Source of the DNA: CBFFRJ01 sp051486985
Lineage (GTDB): Bacteria; Pseudomonadota; Gammaproteobacteria; Enterobacterales; Enterobacteriaceae
Direction of reading: 5' to 3'
Assembly: GCF_051486985.1 (NCBI RefSeq)
Contig: NZ_JAHVDV010000011.1
Location: 1 to 64,000 of the forward strand
DNA: 64,000 nucleotides
Positions 27,335 to 36,762 of the stretch are shown piece after piece. The translations under genes and the position numbers were made by a program. The notes below the pieces were generated by a model. That model saw only the letters and a list, made by a program, of their open reading frames with translations, ran no database searches and was not told the DNA's origin. How positions within the stretch are numbered: position 1 is the first letter of the stretch; every line of letters begins with the position of its first letter.

Positions 27335-27503
27335 GGTACTTTCTCCAAATTCTGATAAGGGCACGAAGTCTACCCGCATCGGCTGAGAGAGACAAATTTT
27401 GCGCAATACATTTACTGAAGGAGGAAAACAGAGGCCGGATCACGCTTTCAAGCTGACATTTATCAACCTGAGTGATTAATAACAACGGTGAACAGCAAAA
27501 AAA

Positions 27504-27544
27504 TCGAACACATCAAATTTCCCTGTTTCCCCTACGGTTATACT
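27504..27544 (+). promoter_or_regulatory. frdA promoter with possible FNR site
   Basis: A -10 TATACT (27539-27544) lies about 80 bp before the frdA start. At 27504-27517 TCGAACACATCAAA occupies the place of the FNR box of E. coli frd, centred near -41, but fits the TTGAT-N4-ATCAA consensus poorly. Anaerobic FNR control of frd is established in E. coli; this exact site is inferred from position. Confidence 0.4.
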
Positions 27545-27624
27545 GCCAGCACAAAAAGGAGCAGTGAACACGTTCGTCTTCGACCCCTGTCGCAGGACGA
27601 AATAACAAAACCTGGAGGAATGTC

Positions 27625-29415
27625 GTGCATACCTTTCACGCCGATCTCGCTGTAATAGGTGCTGGTGGCGCGGGATTACGCGCTGCTATCGCCGCAGCCC
27701 AAGCGAATCCTGATGCCAAAATCGCCCTCATTTCTAAAGTTTATCCTATGCGAAGCCACACCGTGGCCGCGGAGGGTGGCTCCGCCGCCGTCGCCCAGGA
27801 TCATGATAGCTTTGAGTATCATTTTCACGACACGGTCGCTGGTGGCGACTGGCTGTGCGAACAGGATGTTGTCGACTATTTCGTGCATCAGTGCCCTACG
27901 GAGATGACCCAACTGGAGCAGTGGGGATGCCCCTGGAGTCGTCGCGCAGATGGCTCCGTCAACGTGCGCCGCTTTGGGGGCATGAAAATTGAACGTACCT
28001 GGTTTGCCGCCGATAAGACCGGCTTCCACATGCTGCACACCCTCTTCCAGACCTCTTTACAGTTCCCGCAAATTCAGCGTTTCGACGAACATTTTGTCCT
28101 TGATCTTCTCGTCGATGACGGTCAGGCACGCGGCCTCGTCGCCATGAACATGATGGAGGGCACGCTGGTGCAGATCCGCGCGAATGCCGTCATTCTGGCC
28201 ACCGGGGGCGCGGGGCGCGTCTACCGTTTTAATACCAACGGCGGCATTGTGACCGGCGACGGCATGGGGATGGCGCTGGCGCACGGCGTTCCGCTACGGG
28301 ATATGGAGTTTGTGCAATACCACCCAACCGGGCTGCCCGGCTCCGGCATTTTGATGACAGAAGGTTGTCGTGGCGAAGGCGGGATTCTGGTGAATAAAAA
28401 TGGCTACCGTTATCTGCAGGATTACGGCATGGGTCCAGAGACACCGCTGGGCGAGCCAAAAAACAAATATATGGAGCTTGGCCCGCGCGATAAAGTGTCG
28501 CAGGCATTCTGGCATGAGTGGCGTAAAGGCAACACTATCTCTACCCCGCGCGGCGATGTCGTGCATCTTGATCTTCGCCATCTTGGCGAGAAAAAGCTGC
28601 TCGAACGCTTACCCTTTATCTGCGAACTGGCAAAAGCTTATGTCGGCGTCGACCCGGTAAAAGAGCCGATTCCGGTTCGCCCGACCGCGCATTACACCAT
28701 GGGCGGCATCGAAACCAACCCGCAGTGTGAAACCCAGATCCAGGGGCTGTTTGCCGTGGGTGAGTGCTCCTCCGTTGGGCTACACGGCGCAAACCGCCTC
28801 GGTTCCAACTCACTGGCCGAGCTCGTCGTATTTGGTCGCCTGGCCGGTGAACAGGCTGTGGCCCGTGCCGCTTCTGCTTCTGCTGCCAGCGATGCCGCAC
28901 TTAACGCACAAGCTGCCGACGTTGAGCAACGCCTGAAAACGCTGGTGAACCAGGAGGGCACTGAAAACTGGGCGAAAATCCGTGACGAGATGGGTGAGTC
29001 GATGGAAGAAGGCTGCGGGATTTATCGCACACCAGCGCTGATGCAGAAAACCGTTGATAAGCTCGCAGAGCTGCAGGAGCGCTTTAAGCGCGTGCGTATC
29101 ACGGATACCTCAAGTGTTTTCAACACCGACATTCTCTACACCATCGAATTAGGTCACGGGCTGAACGTTGCCGAATGTATGGCGCACTCCGCGCTGGCGC
29201 GTAAAGAGTCCCGTGGTGCCCATCAGCGTCTGGATGAAGGCTGCACCGAACGTGATGACGTGAACTTCCTGAAACACACGCTGGCCTACCGCGATGCAGA
29301 TGGCTCAACGCGCCTTGATTATAGCGACGTGAAGATAACGACGTTGCCTCCTGCAAAACGCGTTTATGGTGCAGAAGCGGAAGCCACCGAGAAGAAGGAA
29401 TCGACCCATGGCTGA
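27625..29415 (+). CDS. frdA: Fumarate reductase flavoprotein subunit
   Basis: The catalytic subunit reducing fumarate to succinate in anaerobic respiration, with covalent FAD. The 596 residues (E. coli 602) show the dinucleotide fold VIGAGGAGLRAA (10-21), the FAD-linked His in MRSHTVAAEGGSAA (near residue 45) and the active-site region QYHPTGLPGSGILMTEGCRGEGG. The C-terminal tail is a little shorter than in E. coli. The start is GTG 27625 with CTGGAGGAA upstream. The stop overlaps frdB by 8 bp. Confidence 0.98.
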   Translation: MHTFHADLAVIGAGGAGLRAAIAAAQANPDAKIALISKVYPMRSHTVAAEGGSAAVAQDHDSFEYHFHDTVAGGDWLCEQDVVDYFVHQCPTEMTQLEQWGCPWSRRADGSVNVRRFGGMKIERTWFAADKTGFHMLHTLFQTSLQFPQIQRFDEHFVLDLLVDDGQARGLVAMNMMEGTLVQIRANAVILATGGAGRVYRFNTNGGIVTGDGMGMALAHGVPLRDMEFVQYHPTGLPGSGILMTEGCRGEGGILVNKNGYRYLQDYGMGPETPLGEPKNKYMELGPRDKVSQAFWHEWRKGNTISTPRGDVVHLDLRHLGEKKLLERLPFICELAKAYVGVDPVKEPIPVRPTAHYTMGGIETNPQCETQIQGLFAVGECSSVGLHGANRLGSNSLAELVVFGRLAGEQAVARAASASAASDAALNAQAADVEQRLKTLVNQEGTENWAKIRDEMGESMEEGCGIYRTPALMQKTVDKLAELQERFKRVRITDTSSVFNTDILYTIELGHGLNVAECMAHSALARKESRGAHQRLDEGCTERDDVNFLKHTLAYRDADGSTRLDYSDVKITTLPPAKRVYGAEAEATEKKESTHG

Positions 29416-30142
29416 AATGAAGATGCTGAAAATAGAGGTGGTGCGATACAACCCGGAAGTCGATGTTGCGCCGCACAGTGCTTTTTATGATGTTCCCTAC
29501 GATGAGCAAACGTCGCTGCTGGATGCGCTCGGGTACATCAAAGATAACCTGGCGCCCGACCTCAGCTACCGCTGGTCCTGTCGCATGGCGATTTGCGGCT
29601 CCTGCGGCATGATGGTCAACAAGGTGCCTAAGCTTGCCTGTAAGACGTTTTTACGTGAATACACGAAAGGTCTGAAGGTTGAAGCGCTGGCCAATTTCCC
29701 TATTGAACGCGATCTGGTGGTCGACATGACCCACTTTATCGAAAGCCTGGAAGCCATCAAGCCATACATCATTGGCAACCCGCGCACGCCCGATCAGGGT
29801 CCCAACAAACAGACGCCGGCGCAAATGGCGAAGTACCATCAGTTCTCGGGGTGTATTAACTGCGGCCTGTGCTATGCCGCCTGCCCGCAGTTCGGCCTTA
29901 ATCCTGAATTCATTGGCCCCGCCGCTATTACGCTTGCGCACCGGTATAACCTGGACAGCCGCGATAAAGGCAAGCAGCAGCGTATGGCACAGTTAAACAG
30001 CCCTAATGGCGTCTGGAGCTGCACCTTTGTTGGCTACTGCTCGGAAGTGTGTCCGAAACACGTTGATCCGGCGGCCGCTATTCAGCAGGGCAAAGTAGAA
30101 AGCTCGAAAGACTTTCTTATCGCAACCCTGAAACCACGCTAA
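29408..30142 (+). CDS. frdB: Fumarate reductase iron-sulfur subunit
   Basis: Carries electrons from menaquinol to FrdA through three clusters. The 244 residues have the 2Fe-2S motif CRMAICGSCGMMVN and the 4Fe-4S and 3Fe-4S motifs CINCGLCYAACP and CSEVCPKHVDP. ATG 29408 (MAEMKMLK) matches E. coli; an open extension of 14 codons inside frdA is not part of the family. Second gene of frdABCD. Confidence 0.98.
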   Translation: MAEMKMLKIEVVRYNPEVDVAPHSAFYDVPYDEQTSLLDALGYIKDNLAPDLSYRWSCRMAICGSCGMMVNKVPKLACKTFLREYTKGLKVEALANFPIERDLVVDMTHFIESLEAIKPYIIGNPRTPDQGPNKQTPAQMAKYHQFSGCINCGLCYAACPQFGLNPEFIGPAAITLAHRYNLDSRDKGKQQRMAQLNSPNGVWSCTFVGYCSEVCPKHVDPAAAIQQGKVESSKDFLIATLKPR

Positions 30143-30152
30143 GGAGCGCACT

Positions 30153-30545
30153 ATGACTCAACGCAAACCCTATGTCCGGCCTGTGCCGTCGACCTGGTGG
30201 AAGTCACTGCCGTTTTATCGCTTCTATATGCTGCGTGAAGGTACGGCGGTCCCCACCGTCTGGTTCAGTATTATCCTGATATACGGGCTGTTTTCGCTAA
30301 AACATGGGCCGGAATCCTGGATGGGTTTCGTCAGTTTTTTGCAAAACCCCATTGTGGTCATTCTGAATCTGATAACCCTGGCCGCTGCGCTGCTGCATAC
30401 CAAAACCTGGTTTGAGCTGGCACCCAAGGCCGCAAACGTCATCATTAAAGATGAAAAACTCAGGCCCGAACCGATCATTCTCGGACTTTGGGTCGTGACC
30501 GGACTGGCGACGCTGGTCATCCTTTTCGTCGCACTTTTCTGGTAA
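30153..30545 (+). CDS. frdC: Fumarate reductase membrane anchor subunit C
   Basis: With FrdD it anchors FrdAB to the inner membrane and binds menaquinone. It has 130 residues with three hydrophobic helices (about 31-50, 65-88, 108-128) and the N-terminal TQRKPYVRPVPSTWWKSLPFY typical of the family. It lies 10 bp after frdB and 10 bp before frdD. Confidence 0.97.
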   Translation: MTQRKPYVRPVPSTWWKSLPFYRFYMLREGTAVPTVWFSIILIYGLFSLKHGPESWMGFVSFLQNPIVVILNLITLAAALLHTKTWFELAPKAANVIIKDEKLRPEPIILGLWVVTGLATLVILFVALFW

Positions 30546-30555
30546 GGAGGCCCCG

Positions 30556-30915
30556 ATGATTAATCCAAACCCAAAACGCTCTGACGAACCCGTCTTCTGG
30601 GGATTATTTGGTGCAGGCGGCATGTGGGGAGCGATCGTGGCCCCGGTGATAGTGTTGCTGGTCGGGGTGCTATTGCCGCTGGGACTCTACCCTGGCGAGG
30701 CGCTTGGCTATGAACGTGTTCTCGCTTTTGCCCAGAGTTTTATTGGTCGTGCTTTTCTGTTCCTGATGATCGTCCTGCCGCTCTGGTGCGGGCTTCATCG
30801 CCTGCACCACGCCATGCATGACATCAAAGTGCATGTGCCTAACGGGAAATGGGTCTTTTACGGCCTTGCCGCCATTCTGAGCGTGGTAACGCTGATCGGT
30901 GTGATTTTTCTTTAA
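30556..30915 (+). CDS. frdD: Fumarate reductase membrane anchor subunit D
   Basis: The second membrane anchor of fumarate reductase. The 119 residues hold three hydrophobic helices (about 20-45, 60-80, 98-118), with GLHRLHHAMHD matching the conserved quinone-side region. It is the last gene of the operon. In E. coli and Enterobacter ampC-type beta-lactamase genes follow frdD; none is present here. Confidence 0.97.
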   Translation: MINPNPKRSDEPVFWGLFGAGGMWGAIVAPVIVLLVGVLLPLGLYPGEALGYERVLAFAQSFIGRAFLFLMIVLPLWCGLHRLHHAMHDIKVHVPNGKWVFYGLAAILSVVTLIGVIFL

Positions 30916-30921
30916 GCAAAG

Positions 30922-30945
30922 ACCCGCTGGCTCAGGCTGGCGGGT
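30922..30945 (+). terminator. Weak stem-loop after frdD
   Basis: ACCCGC / GCGGGT pair across a 12-nt centre just after frdD, but no U-run follows. It may be a weak terminator for frdABCD or for the convergent yidG. Confidence 0.35.
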
Positions 30946-30947
30946 GT

Positions 30948-31202
30948 TCAGATCAGACGGGTAAAATGGATGGCAAGCCCGATGCCAGCTAACACCAGCG
31001 AGAGCACAACCGCTCGTTTTCGTTGTAAAACAATCGCGATGATTGCCAGCAGCATCAGGCAGAACGCCGCGCCATAGAGGTAATTTGCCTGCGTCACCCA
31101 ACCTCTCAGACACAAGCAACCGACCAGCAGAGCCGAAAACGCTGTGCGCCTCCACGCCAGCCGGGTACGCTCAGGCTGCAATCCCGGGTCGCGTACCGTC
31201 AC
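30948..31202 (-). CDS. yidG: YidG-like DUF202 inner-membrane protein
   Basis: A small protein with about 84 residues from the GTG at 31202, which overlaps the preceding stop as GTGA; a GTG at 31226 would add 8 residues. It begins with the DUF202 signature DPGLQPERTRLAWRRT and has three hydrophobic stretches. It resembles E. coli YidG (120 residues) but is shorter. Function is unknown. It is the last gene of the PTS-sulfatase operon, and in E. coli yidG and yidH likewise sit beside a sulfatase gene (yidJ). Confidence 0.75.
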   Translation of the reverse strand: MTVRDPGLQPERTRLAWRRTAFSALLVGCLCLRGWVTQANYLYGAAFCLMLLAIIAIVLQRKRAVVLSLVLAGIGLAIHFTRLI

Positions 31203-31585
31203 GGCTGGCCCTGCCAGAGCAACCACGCCAGTAAGAGAGCAATCAGCACCACGCCACCGGCAATCAGCAATAAGAAACGGGTGTAAGGAAGCTCTCTCTC
31301 CAGCCGCATGGCATATTCATTTTCACGCCAGCGATACCAGGCAACGATGGCCAGTACCGTACCGGAGAACACCAGCAGCAGCGCAAGCGCGAGGCGCAGT
31401 GTCGGGGAGCTTAACTGTGGAGAAAACTGATCGATGCCCACCGCCCCCGCCAGCAACGCCAGCGCGGTACGGATCCAGGCGAGAAAAGTACGTTCGTTGG
31501 CAAGCGTAAAGCGGTAATCTGGCTTTTTACCCGCCAGCCACCATTTTTCTCGCAAACGAGGGGAAGTGTTACCCTGCTGACTCAC
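31199..31585 (-). CDS. yidH: YidH-like DUF202 inner-membrane protein
   Basis: 128 residues with the DUF202 signature DYRFTLANERTFLAWIRTAL and three membrane helices (about 35-52, 62-83, 103-123). It matches E. coli YidH closely in the core. The start is GTG 31585, which lies 17 bp inside the end of the rpiR-type gene, and its stop overlaps yidG by 4 bp, so all three are translationally coupled. No biochemical role is known. Confidence 0.85.
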   Translation of the reverse strand: MSQQGNTSPRLREKWWLAGKKPDYRFTLANERTFLAWIRTALALLAGAVGIDQFSPQLSSPTLRLALALLLVFSGTVLAIVAWYRWRENEYAMRLERELPYTRFLLLIAGGVVLIALLLAWLLWQGQP

Positions 31586-32450
31586 GTTTGATGCGTTCCT
31601 TAATCAGTATCTCTTTGATAGAGAGCCCCGGCGAAGCACTCTCTTTAAAGTTATGCCGGGTTATCTCGGTGCAGAGAAATTCAATCATAAATAGTTGTGA
31701 TACACGGGTGGCGATAGAGTCACCCTGAAAAGGCCCGGCGGCACCACAGGTCAACAGAAAAATATCGGCCATCTCGGTTAACGGTGAGTGCGGGTTATGC
31801 GTAATGGCCAGCCGCCCGGCATCGGCTTTTTGGGCAAGACGAAAAGCATTAACCACCTCGGGCGTTTCACCGGAGTGGGAGAATGCCACCACCAGATCGT
31901 TACTTTTCAGGTTTGCCAGTTTTAAGGTCATGGTGAAGCGGTCAGTAAAGGCTTCGGATTCAATACCAATACGGTTCATCTTGTCTCGCGCCTCCATCGC
32001 CGCGAGACCAGACGCGCCGAAACCAACGAACATCACCCTTGGTGCCTGAATAAACCGCTCGACAATGGATTTCACTTTTTTCATGTCGAGCAGATCGATG
32101 GTCTCTTTCACCGTAGTCTCAAGCGTGAGCGCAATTTTATGTGCAACATCATTGCGGGTGTCGTTCATAAAGATGTCCGGGGATGAGGGCAACGTCAGGT
32201 CACTCTCTTCCAGCAGTTCACGTTTAAGCTCCGCCTTCAGACTCAGGAGACCCCCATAGCCAATCTTCTTACAAAACCGGACAATAGTGGCTTCGCTAAC
32301 GCCTATCTCGAGGGCAATTTTCTTCACCGGTAACTGAACGACCCGCGCCGGGTTACGCAATATGAACTCTGCAATTTTGTGGTCTGTCTCCGCCAGTCCC
32401 ACCAGGATATTGGCGATGTAAACGCGCACCTTTTCTTTATTAACACTCAT
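31569..32450 (-). CDS. RpiR/MurR-family transcriptional regulator
   Basis: A sugar-phosphate-responsive regulator of 293 residues. The N-terminal HTH_6 domain (about 1-77) contains VSEATIVRFCKKIGYGG. The SIS sugar-phosphate-binding domain (about 125-260) contains VGFGASGLAA and FSHSGETPEVVNAF. ATG 32450 is chosen because MSVNKEKV fits the family start and GGGAGAG precedes it; the open frame runs 44 codons further. It most likely controls its own operon through the palindrome at 36764-36777. The effector is probably a phosphorylated or sulfated sugar. Confidence 0.88.
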   Translation of the reverse strand: MSVNKEKVRVYIANILVGLAETDHKIAEFILRNPARVVQLPVKKIALEIGVSEATIVRFCKKIGYGGLLSLKAELKRELLEESDLTLPSSPDIFMNDTRNDVAHKIALTLETTVKETIDLLDMKKVKSIVERFIQAPRVMFVGFGASGLAAMEARDKMNRIGIESEAFTDRFTMTLKLANLKSNDLVVAFSHSGETPEVVNAFRLAQKADAGRLAITHNPHSPLTEMADIFLLTCGAAGPFQGDSIATRVSQLFMIEFLCTEITRHNFKESASPGLSIKEILIKERIKRESAG

Positions 32451-32529
32451 GCATGACTCTCCCGGCTCATCCCTTTTCATGGACAACGCGTTATGCAACA
32501 GATTATTGCCGGGTATTTTAGCCATCAAT

Positions 32530-33396
32530 TCATGCCACGTCTTGCGCAAGGATAACGCCGACACTCTGCCGGTAACGTTCACCTGGCGCTAACCAGCGCA
32601 TTCCACGTTTGTGGATAACATTGCCATCGAAGGTCGGGTCGTCCGTTGTGCCCGTCAGCGGTTCGATACACAATAAGTCCGCACCCGGCACCCCCCAAAG
32701 TGCCAGCCAGCGCGCTTCGGGTGCGTTCATTCGTAGCGCGACCACCCCATCAGGAGAGACAACGCTGATATCCTTTGCCTCCTGCATTGCAAAATAGACG
32801 GCACCCTGTTGAAAGGTGTCAGGGCCGAGCGAAAAGGCGGAAGTACAGGGCGACTCGTCAGGAATAGATAACGTTCTGTCCTGCGTAGGATAAGGGCCGC
32901 CGACCGGTGATGAAAACCTGATCTGCCACCCGGCTTGCGTTGCCACCGTAAGCGCAAAACCCGGGTGCCAGCCCAGCGCAAAAGGAAAGGCCCGGGCGTC
33001 ATGGTTCTCGATGCTCCAGTTGACCGTTATTCCTTGAGGCGTGAGCGTCCAGCCAACCCGGAGCGTCCAGTCAAACGGCCACATTTTCCGCGTCTCATCA
33101 TTCGCGTCACACTTAAGTTGCAGCGTGTCCGGGCCAATGTGCTCAAGGCTGAACGGCTGATGCCGTAAAAAACCATGCGCAGGCAGCGGCCAGAACGCGT
33201 CCTGATGCCACAAACCGTTATGGCGTAACCGTCCAACGACCGGAAAGAGCTGCGTGGCGCTGTTGTTCCACACCCTGGGATCGGGTTGCCAGAGCGGAGA
33301 ACGCTGATGCGTTTTATCCCACCATTCACACAGTTCCGCGCCCCGGGCCGCCACGCGTATCCGCCAGGCGTCATTTTCCAGCGTCCAGCACGCCAT
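32530..33396 (-). CDS. Aldose 1-epimerase family protein
   Basis: 288 residues of the galactose-mutarotase fold (LacX/YeaD-like group). Recognisable elements are NNSATQLFPVVGRL, PAHGFLRHQPF with the conserved His and Arg, LGWHPGFAL with the second His, and ADLLCIEPLTG with the catalytic-type Glu. It probably interconverts anomers of the sugar handled by the operon. It lies 2 bp after the sulfatase stop and 79 bp before the RpiR-type regulator. Confidence 0.85.
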   Translation of the reverse strand: MACWTLENDAWRIRVAARGAELCEWWDKTHQRSPLWQPDPRVWNNSATQLFPVVGRLRHNGLWHQDAFWPLPAHGFLRHQPFSLEHIGPDTLQLKCDANDETRKMWPFDWTLRVGWTLTPQGITVNWSIENHDARAFPFALGWHPGFALTVATQAGWQIRFSSPVGGPYPTQDRTLSIPDESPCTSAFSLGPDTFQQGAVYFAMQEAKDISVVSPDGVVALRMNAPEARWLALWGVPGADLLCIEPLTGTTDDPTFDGNVIHKRGMRWLAPGERYRQSVGVILAQDVA

Positions 33397-33398
33397 TG

Positions 33399-35159
33399 TT
33401 ACTCCACCCTGAGCAGTAATCGAACCTGATAAGAGAGGGCCAGTTGCTGGTCACCAGTAAAATGACGTTCGACCAGCCGCAGGACATCGTCCCCGTGAAT
33501 GCCCTGCTCTACCGGGCACGCTTCGAGAAGCATCTCAAGGGTTACCCCTTGTTTTTCTGCGGCTTTGCTGACAAACATCAGGGCTTCATAGACACCCCGG
33601 TCGGCACAGTGCCACGGCGTGTCTGCCAGCGCATCGTCCTGGCTCCAGCGCTCACTGAACGCCTGTTCGCGCTCGGGTGAAAGCTCGTCCAGTTCAAAAC
33701 GCACCAGTAATTCTGCCGGCGCATCGTGAGCCTTAAGAAGGGGCAACATGGCCTGCGCCATCTCGAATGACTTTTGCGGATCGTTCAGTGGCTGCGCCTG
33801 TAAAGGGTCATTCTTAATATCATAGAGTTTGTCGCCAAAACGCCACGGATTCAGATAGCCGAAGCTGGCAGGGATCTGCATGACCTGGGCCCCCTGCGTG
33901 AAGTCAAACCCTGGGTGGATGCGAATATCTTTTAACTCGCTGACGCTAAAGGGGCTATCAATACGCGTGGGCATCAGGGTGTATTCAAAGAGGTTTGCTT
34001 TGCCCTTTTCACGCGGACAGCGCATATAGACGGATTCGCCATCGGTAATGTTTATATGGCCGCCGAAATAACCAAACAGGCCATAGTCGCGTACCGGCGT
34101 ATCATCAATAACGGCAGGAAGCAGAGGCCGCCCGGTCATGGAATCCGGCCGCTCAACATTAAAGTAGTCCAGCAACGTCGCAGGAATATCTATAGTTTGC
34201 GCCAGGGCTTCACGTTGCTCTCCCTGCTTTTTACAGCGCGGATCGCGGATGAAGAATGGCGTTCTGGCGATCTCGTTATACACCGGCATGATGTTTTTAC
34301 CCCACCACTGATGCTCGCCCAGCAAGAATCCGTGGTCGGTACAGACGATGAAAAGGGTATCTTCCCACAGGTCGAGCGCCTTCATCTTATCCATGACCTG
34401 ACCGAGATAGTCGTCGCACATGGTGATCAGCGCCTGATAAAACTTCCTCGCTTTATCATTATTCTCTCCGCCGGGGCTACCACAGTAATAGGGCACCCAG
34501 CCGTCGAAGTCATCGGAAGTGCATCCATACTGGGCCAGGTATTTCTCTGGCACAAAGAAAGGTTCATGTGGGTCGAAACACTCTATCTGTAAGAACCAGT
34601 TATCCTGATGCTGGTTGGTCTCCATAAACTCCAGACCAGACGCAATGGTTCGGTGAGTAAAATGGTCTTCCTGCGTCGGCATTGCCGCCCGGTTAATCAG
34701 ATCCTGGGTCATGCGCCCGGCACGACGGCGGCGGGTTTCTTCATCCTCCATGCCCTGCCAGCGAATCAGCGGTTTCTCGACCTGCCCTTTCCAGCAATCC
34801 CCTTCCTGACCACGAATAAAGTCGAACGTGGAGTACCGGGTATGGTAGGTCGCGCCGCCGTCCCGCCAGTAGTGCTTGTGGTCAGTCACCATATGGGTGT
34901 GCACACCCTGCTTATGCAAAGCCTGCATGGTAGAAAAATCAAAAGGTTCGAGCGGACCCCAACTGCGATGCAAGAAATTGTAGCGTCCGGTATGCAGTTC
35001 CCGGCGGGCAGGCATGCACGGCATGCTGCCCACGAAAAAGTTATTAAATTGCACAGACTCCTGTGCTAACCGGGTAAAGTTCGGCGTAATCGCATCGCCA
35101 CCATAAGGCGCAAGGTGATTGCGCGTCAGTGTGTCAAACATCAGCATTACAGCTTTCAT
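33399..35159 (-). CDS. Cytoplasmic Cys-type sulfatase
   Basis: A sulfatase-family hydrolase of 586 residues. The activation motif is C48-M-P-A-R52 within GSMPCMPARRELHTGR, so Cys48 would become formylglycine. The N-terminal metal aspartate lies in MLMFDTLTRNHL, and the second metal site in CTDHGFLLGEHQWWGK. There is no signal peptide, so it acts in the cytoplasm, in line with a PTS bringing in the substrate and a cytoplasmic radical-SAM maturase nearby. The substrate is unknown: a sulfated sugar phosphate is the simplest guess. Related to E. coli YidJ but clearly longer. 14 bp after the PTS gene. Confidence 0.87.
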   Translation of the reverse strand: MKAVMLMFDTLTRNHLAPYGGDAITPNFTRLAQESVQFNNFFVGSMPCMPARRELHTGRYNFLHRSWGPLEPFDFSTMQALHKQGVHTHMVTDHKHYWRDGGATYHTRYSTFDFIRGQEGDCWKGQVEKPLIRWQGMEDEETRRRRAGRMTQDLINRAAMPTQEDHFTHRTIASGLEFMETNQHQDNWFLQIECFDPHEPFFVPEKYLAQYGCTSDDFDGWVPYYCGSPGGENNDKARKFYQALITMCDDYLGQVMDKMKALDLWEDTLFIVCTDHGFLLGEHQWWGKNIMPVYNEIARTPFFIRDPRCKKQGEQREALAQTIDIPATLLDYFNVERPDSMTGRPLLPAVIDDTPVRDYGLFGYFGGHINITDGESVYMRCPREKGKANLFEYTLMPTRIDSPFSVSELKDIRIHPGFDFTQGAQVMQIPASFGYLNPWRFGDKLYDIKNDPLQAQPLNDPQKSFEMAQAMLPLLKAHDAPAELLVRFELDELSPEREQAFSERWSQDDALADTPWHCADRGVYEALMFVSKAAEKQGVTLEMLLEACPVEQGIHGDDVLRLVERHFTGDQQLALSYQVRLLLRVE

Positions 35160-35173
35160 AATAAGGTCCCTGG

Positions 35174-36706
35174 TCAGGCGCCAATAAATTCTTCAACTTC
35201 ATTCTTAATAATGGTGACGTGCGGGCCGTACACCACCTGGACTCCTTGTCCACGTATAAATGCGCCTTTGCTCCCCAGCGCTTTAAAGTTATCCAGTTGC
35301 ACCTGCGCCGGATCTTTCACCGTGATTCGCAGGCGTGTTGCGCAGCAGTCAACATCGACGATATTTTCTTTTCCGCCCAGCGCATCCACGATTTGCGCCG
35401 GTCGTGCACTGCCGCTGACGGTAACTGACTCCTGCGTCTCTTCTTCACGACCAGGGGTTTTCAACTGACGCCACTGGATGAGGAAACGGAAGGAGAAGTA
35501 ATAGAGGCAGAACATCACGGCCCCCAGCGGCAGCATCAGCATCCAGTTGGTTTTCGCATTGCCTTGCAGTACACCAAACAACAGGAAATCAATCAGGCCA
35601 CCTGAGAACGTCTGTCCGACGGTGATCTCAAGGATGTGCGTAAACATGAAGGCCACGCCCGTGAGGATGATGTGCACGCCATACAGCAGCGGAGCACAGA
35701 ACATGAACGCAAACTCCAGTGGCTCGGTAATACCGGTGACGAACGCCGTCAGGGCTGCCGAGAGCATCAGACTCGCCACTTTTTTGCGATTTTCAGGTTT
35801 GGAGGTGTGATAAATAGCCAGCGCTGCGCCCGGTAAGCCAAACATAAAGTCTGCGAAACGGCCGGCCATAAAACGCGAAACGCCAATGTAATATTGCTGC
35901 ACGCTCGGGTCAGCTAACTGGGCAAAAAAGATTTTTTGCGTTCCCTGAACCACGTGACCATTGACGGTCATCTCACCGCCCACGCTGGTTAACCAGAATG
36001 GCAGATAGAAAAGATGGTGTAAGCCAAGAGGAATCAGGCACTTAAGGATCATGCCGTAGAAAAGCGTACCAACATAACCGGTTTTCTCAACTAACCCGCC
36101 GAGGTGGGTAATCCCGGCCTGAATGGGCGGCCACACCCAAAAGAGCGCGACGCCAAGAAAAATGGCGAAGAAAGAGGTCATGATAGGCACAAAGCGCGAG
36201 CCGCTGAAGAAGGCCAGCAGATTTGGCAGCTCCGTTTTGTTATAGCGATTGTGCGCCCAGGCCGTCAGCAGGCCGCTGATGATGCCGCCCATCACCCCGG
36301 TTTGCAGCGTAACAATTCCCAGCACGTTCGCTTGTCCGACCGCCGCCAGATTATCCACCGCCAGCTTTCCGGTCAGCATCAGCATGGCGTTAATCGCTTT
36401 GTTCATCACCACGAAACAGAGAACGGATGCAAGCCCGGCGGTGCCTTTATCGCTTCGCGCAAGACCGACGGCAATCCCCACGGCAAACAGCAGGGACAAG
36501 TTATCAAACACTACGCTTCCGCAGAGTTTCATAAGGGTAAAAATGGCCTGCAGGATATGGTTATCCAGTAGCGGATAGGTGGAAATAGTGACCGGATTTG
36601 AGAAAACGCCGCCGATACCCAGTAACAGCCCCGCCGCCGGAAGCACCGCGATGGGCAACATGAACGACTTACCCAGATTCTGTGCGCCTGCAAAGAATTT
36701 GCTCAT
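35174..36706 (-). CDS. PTS sugar transporter subunit EIIBC, glucose/maltose-type family
   Basis: Imports and phosphorylates a sugar. The 510 residues have an EIIC domain of about ten membrane segments (residues about 10-400), including GLHHLFYLPFW and GITEPLEFAFMF, and a C-terminal EIIB domain with the phosphocysteine in DVDCCATRLRITV (about residue 455). No EIIA domain or gene is present, so phosphate presumably comes from the shared EIIA(Glc) (Crr). First gene of the sulfatase operon. The sugar specificity cannot be read from sequence alone, and MalX or a GlcNAc-type transporter are alternative family neighbours. Confidence 0.9.
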   Translation of the reverse strand: MSKFFAGAQNLGKSFMLPIAVLPAAGLLLGIGGVFSNPVTISTYPLLDNHILQAIFTLMKLCGSVVFDNLSLLFAVGIAVGLARSDKGTAGLASVLCFVVMNKAINAMLMLTGKLAVDNLAAVGQANVLGIVTLQTGVMGGIISGLLTAWAHNRYNKTELPNLLAFFSGSRFVPIMTSFFAIFLGVALFWVWPPIQAGITHLGGLVEKTGYVGTLFYGMILKCLIPLGLHHLFYLPFWLTSVGGEMTVNGHVVQGTQKIFFAQLADPSVQQYYIGVSRFMAGRFADFMFGLPGAALAIYHTSKPENRKKVASLMLSAALTAFVTGITEPLEFAFMFCAPLLYGVHIILTGVAFMFTHILEITVGQTFSGGLIDFLLFGVLQGNAKTNWMLMLPLGAVMFCLYYFSFRFLIQWRQLKTPGREEETQESVTVSGSARPAQIVDALGGKENIVDVDCCATRLRITVKDPAQVQLDNFKALGSKGAFIRGQGVQVVYGPHVTIIKNEVEEFIGA

Positions 36707-36762
36707 AAGGATTCCCTGATGTTGACGTTTGAATTTTAAATTTCACGCTTGTTGTGTTTTAA

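Noticed and set aside
27421..27480. TTATCAACCTGAGTGATTAA as the FNR site of frdA
   Set aside because: It does not fit TTGAT-N4-ATCAA in spacing or orientation and lies too far from the -10 for class II activation.
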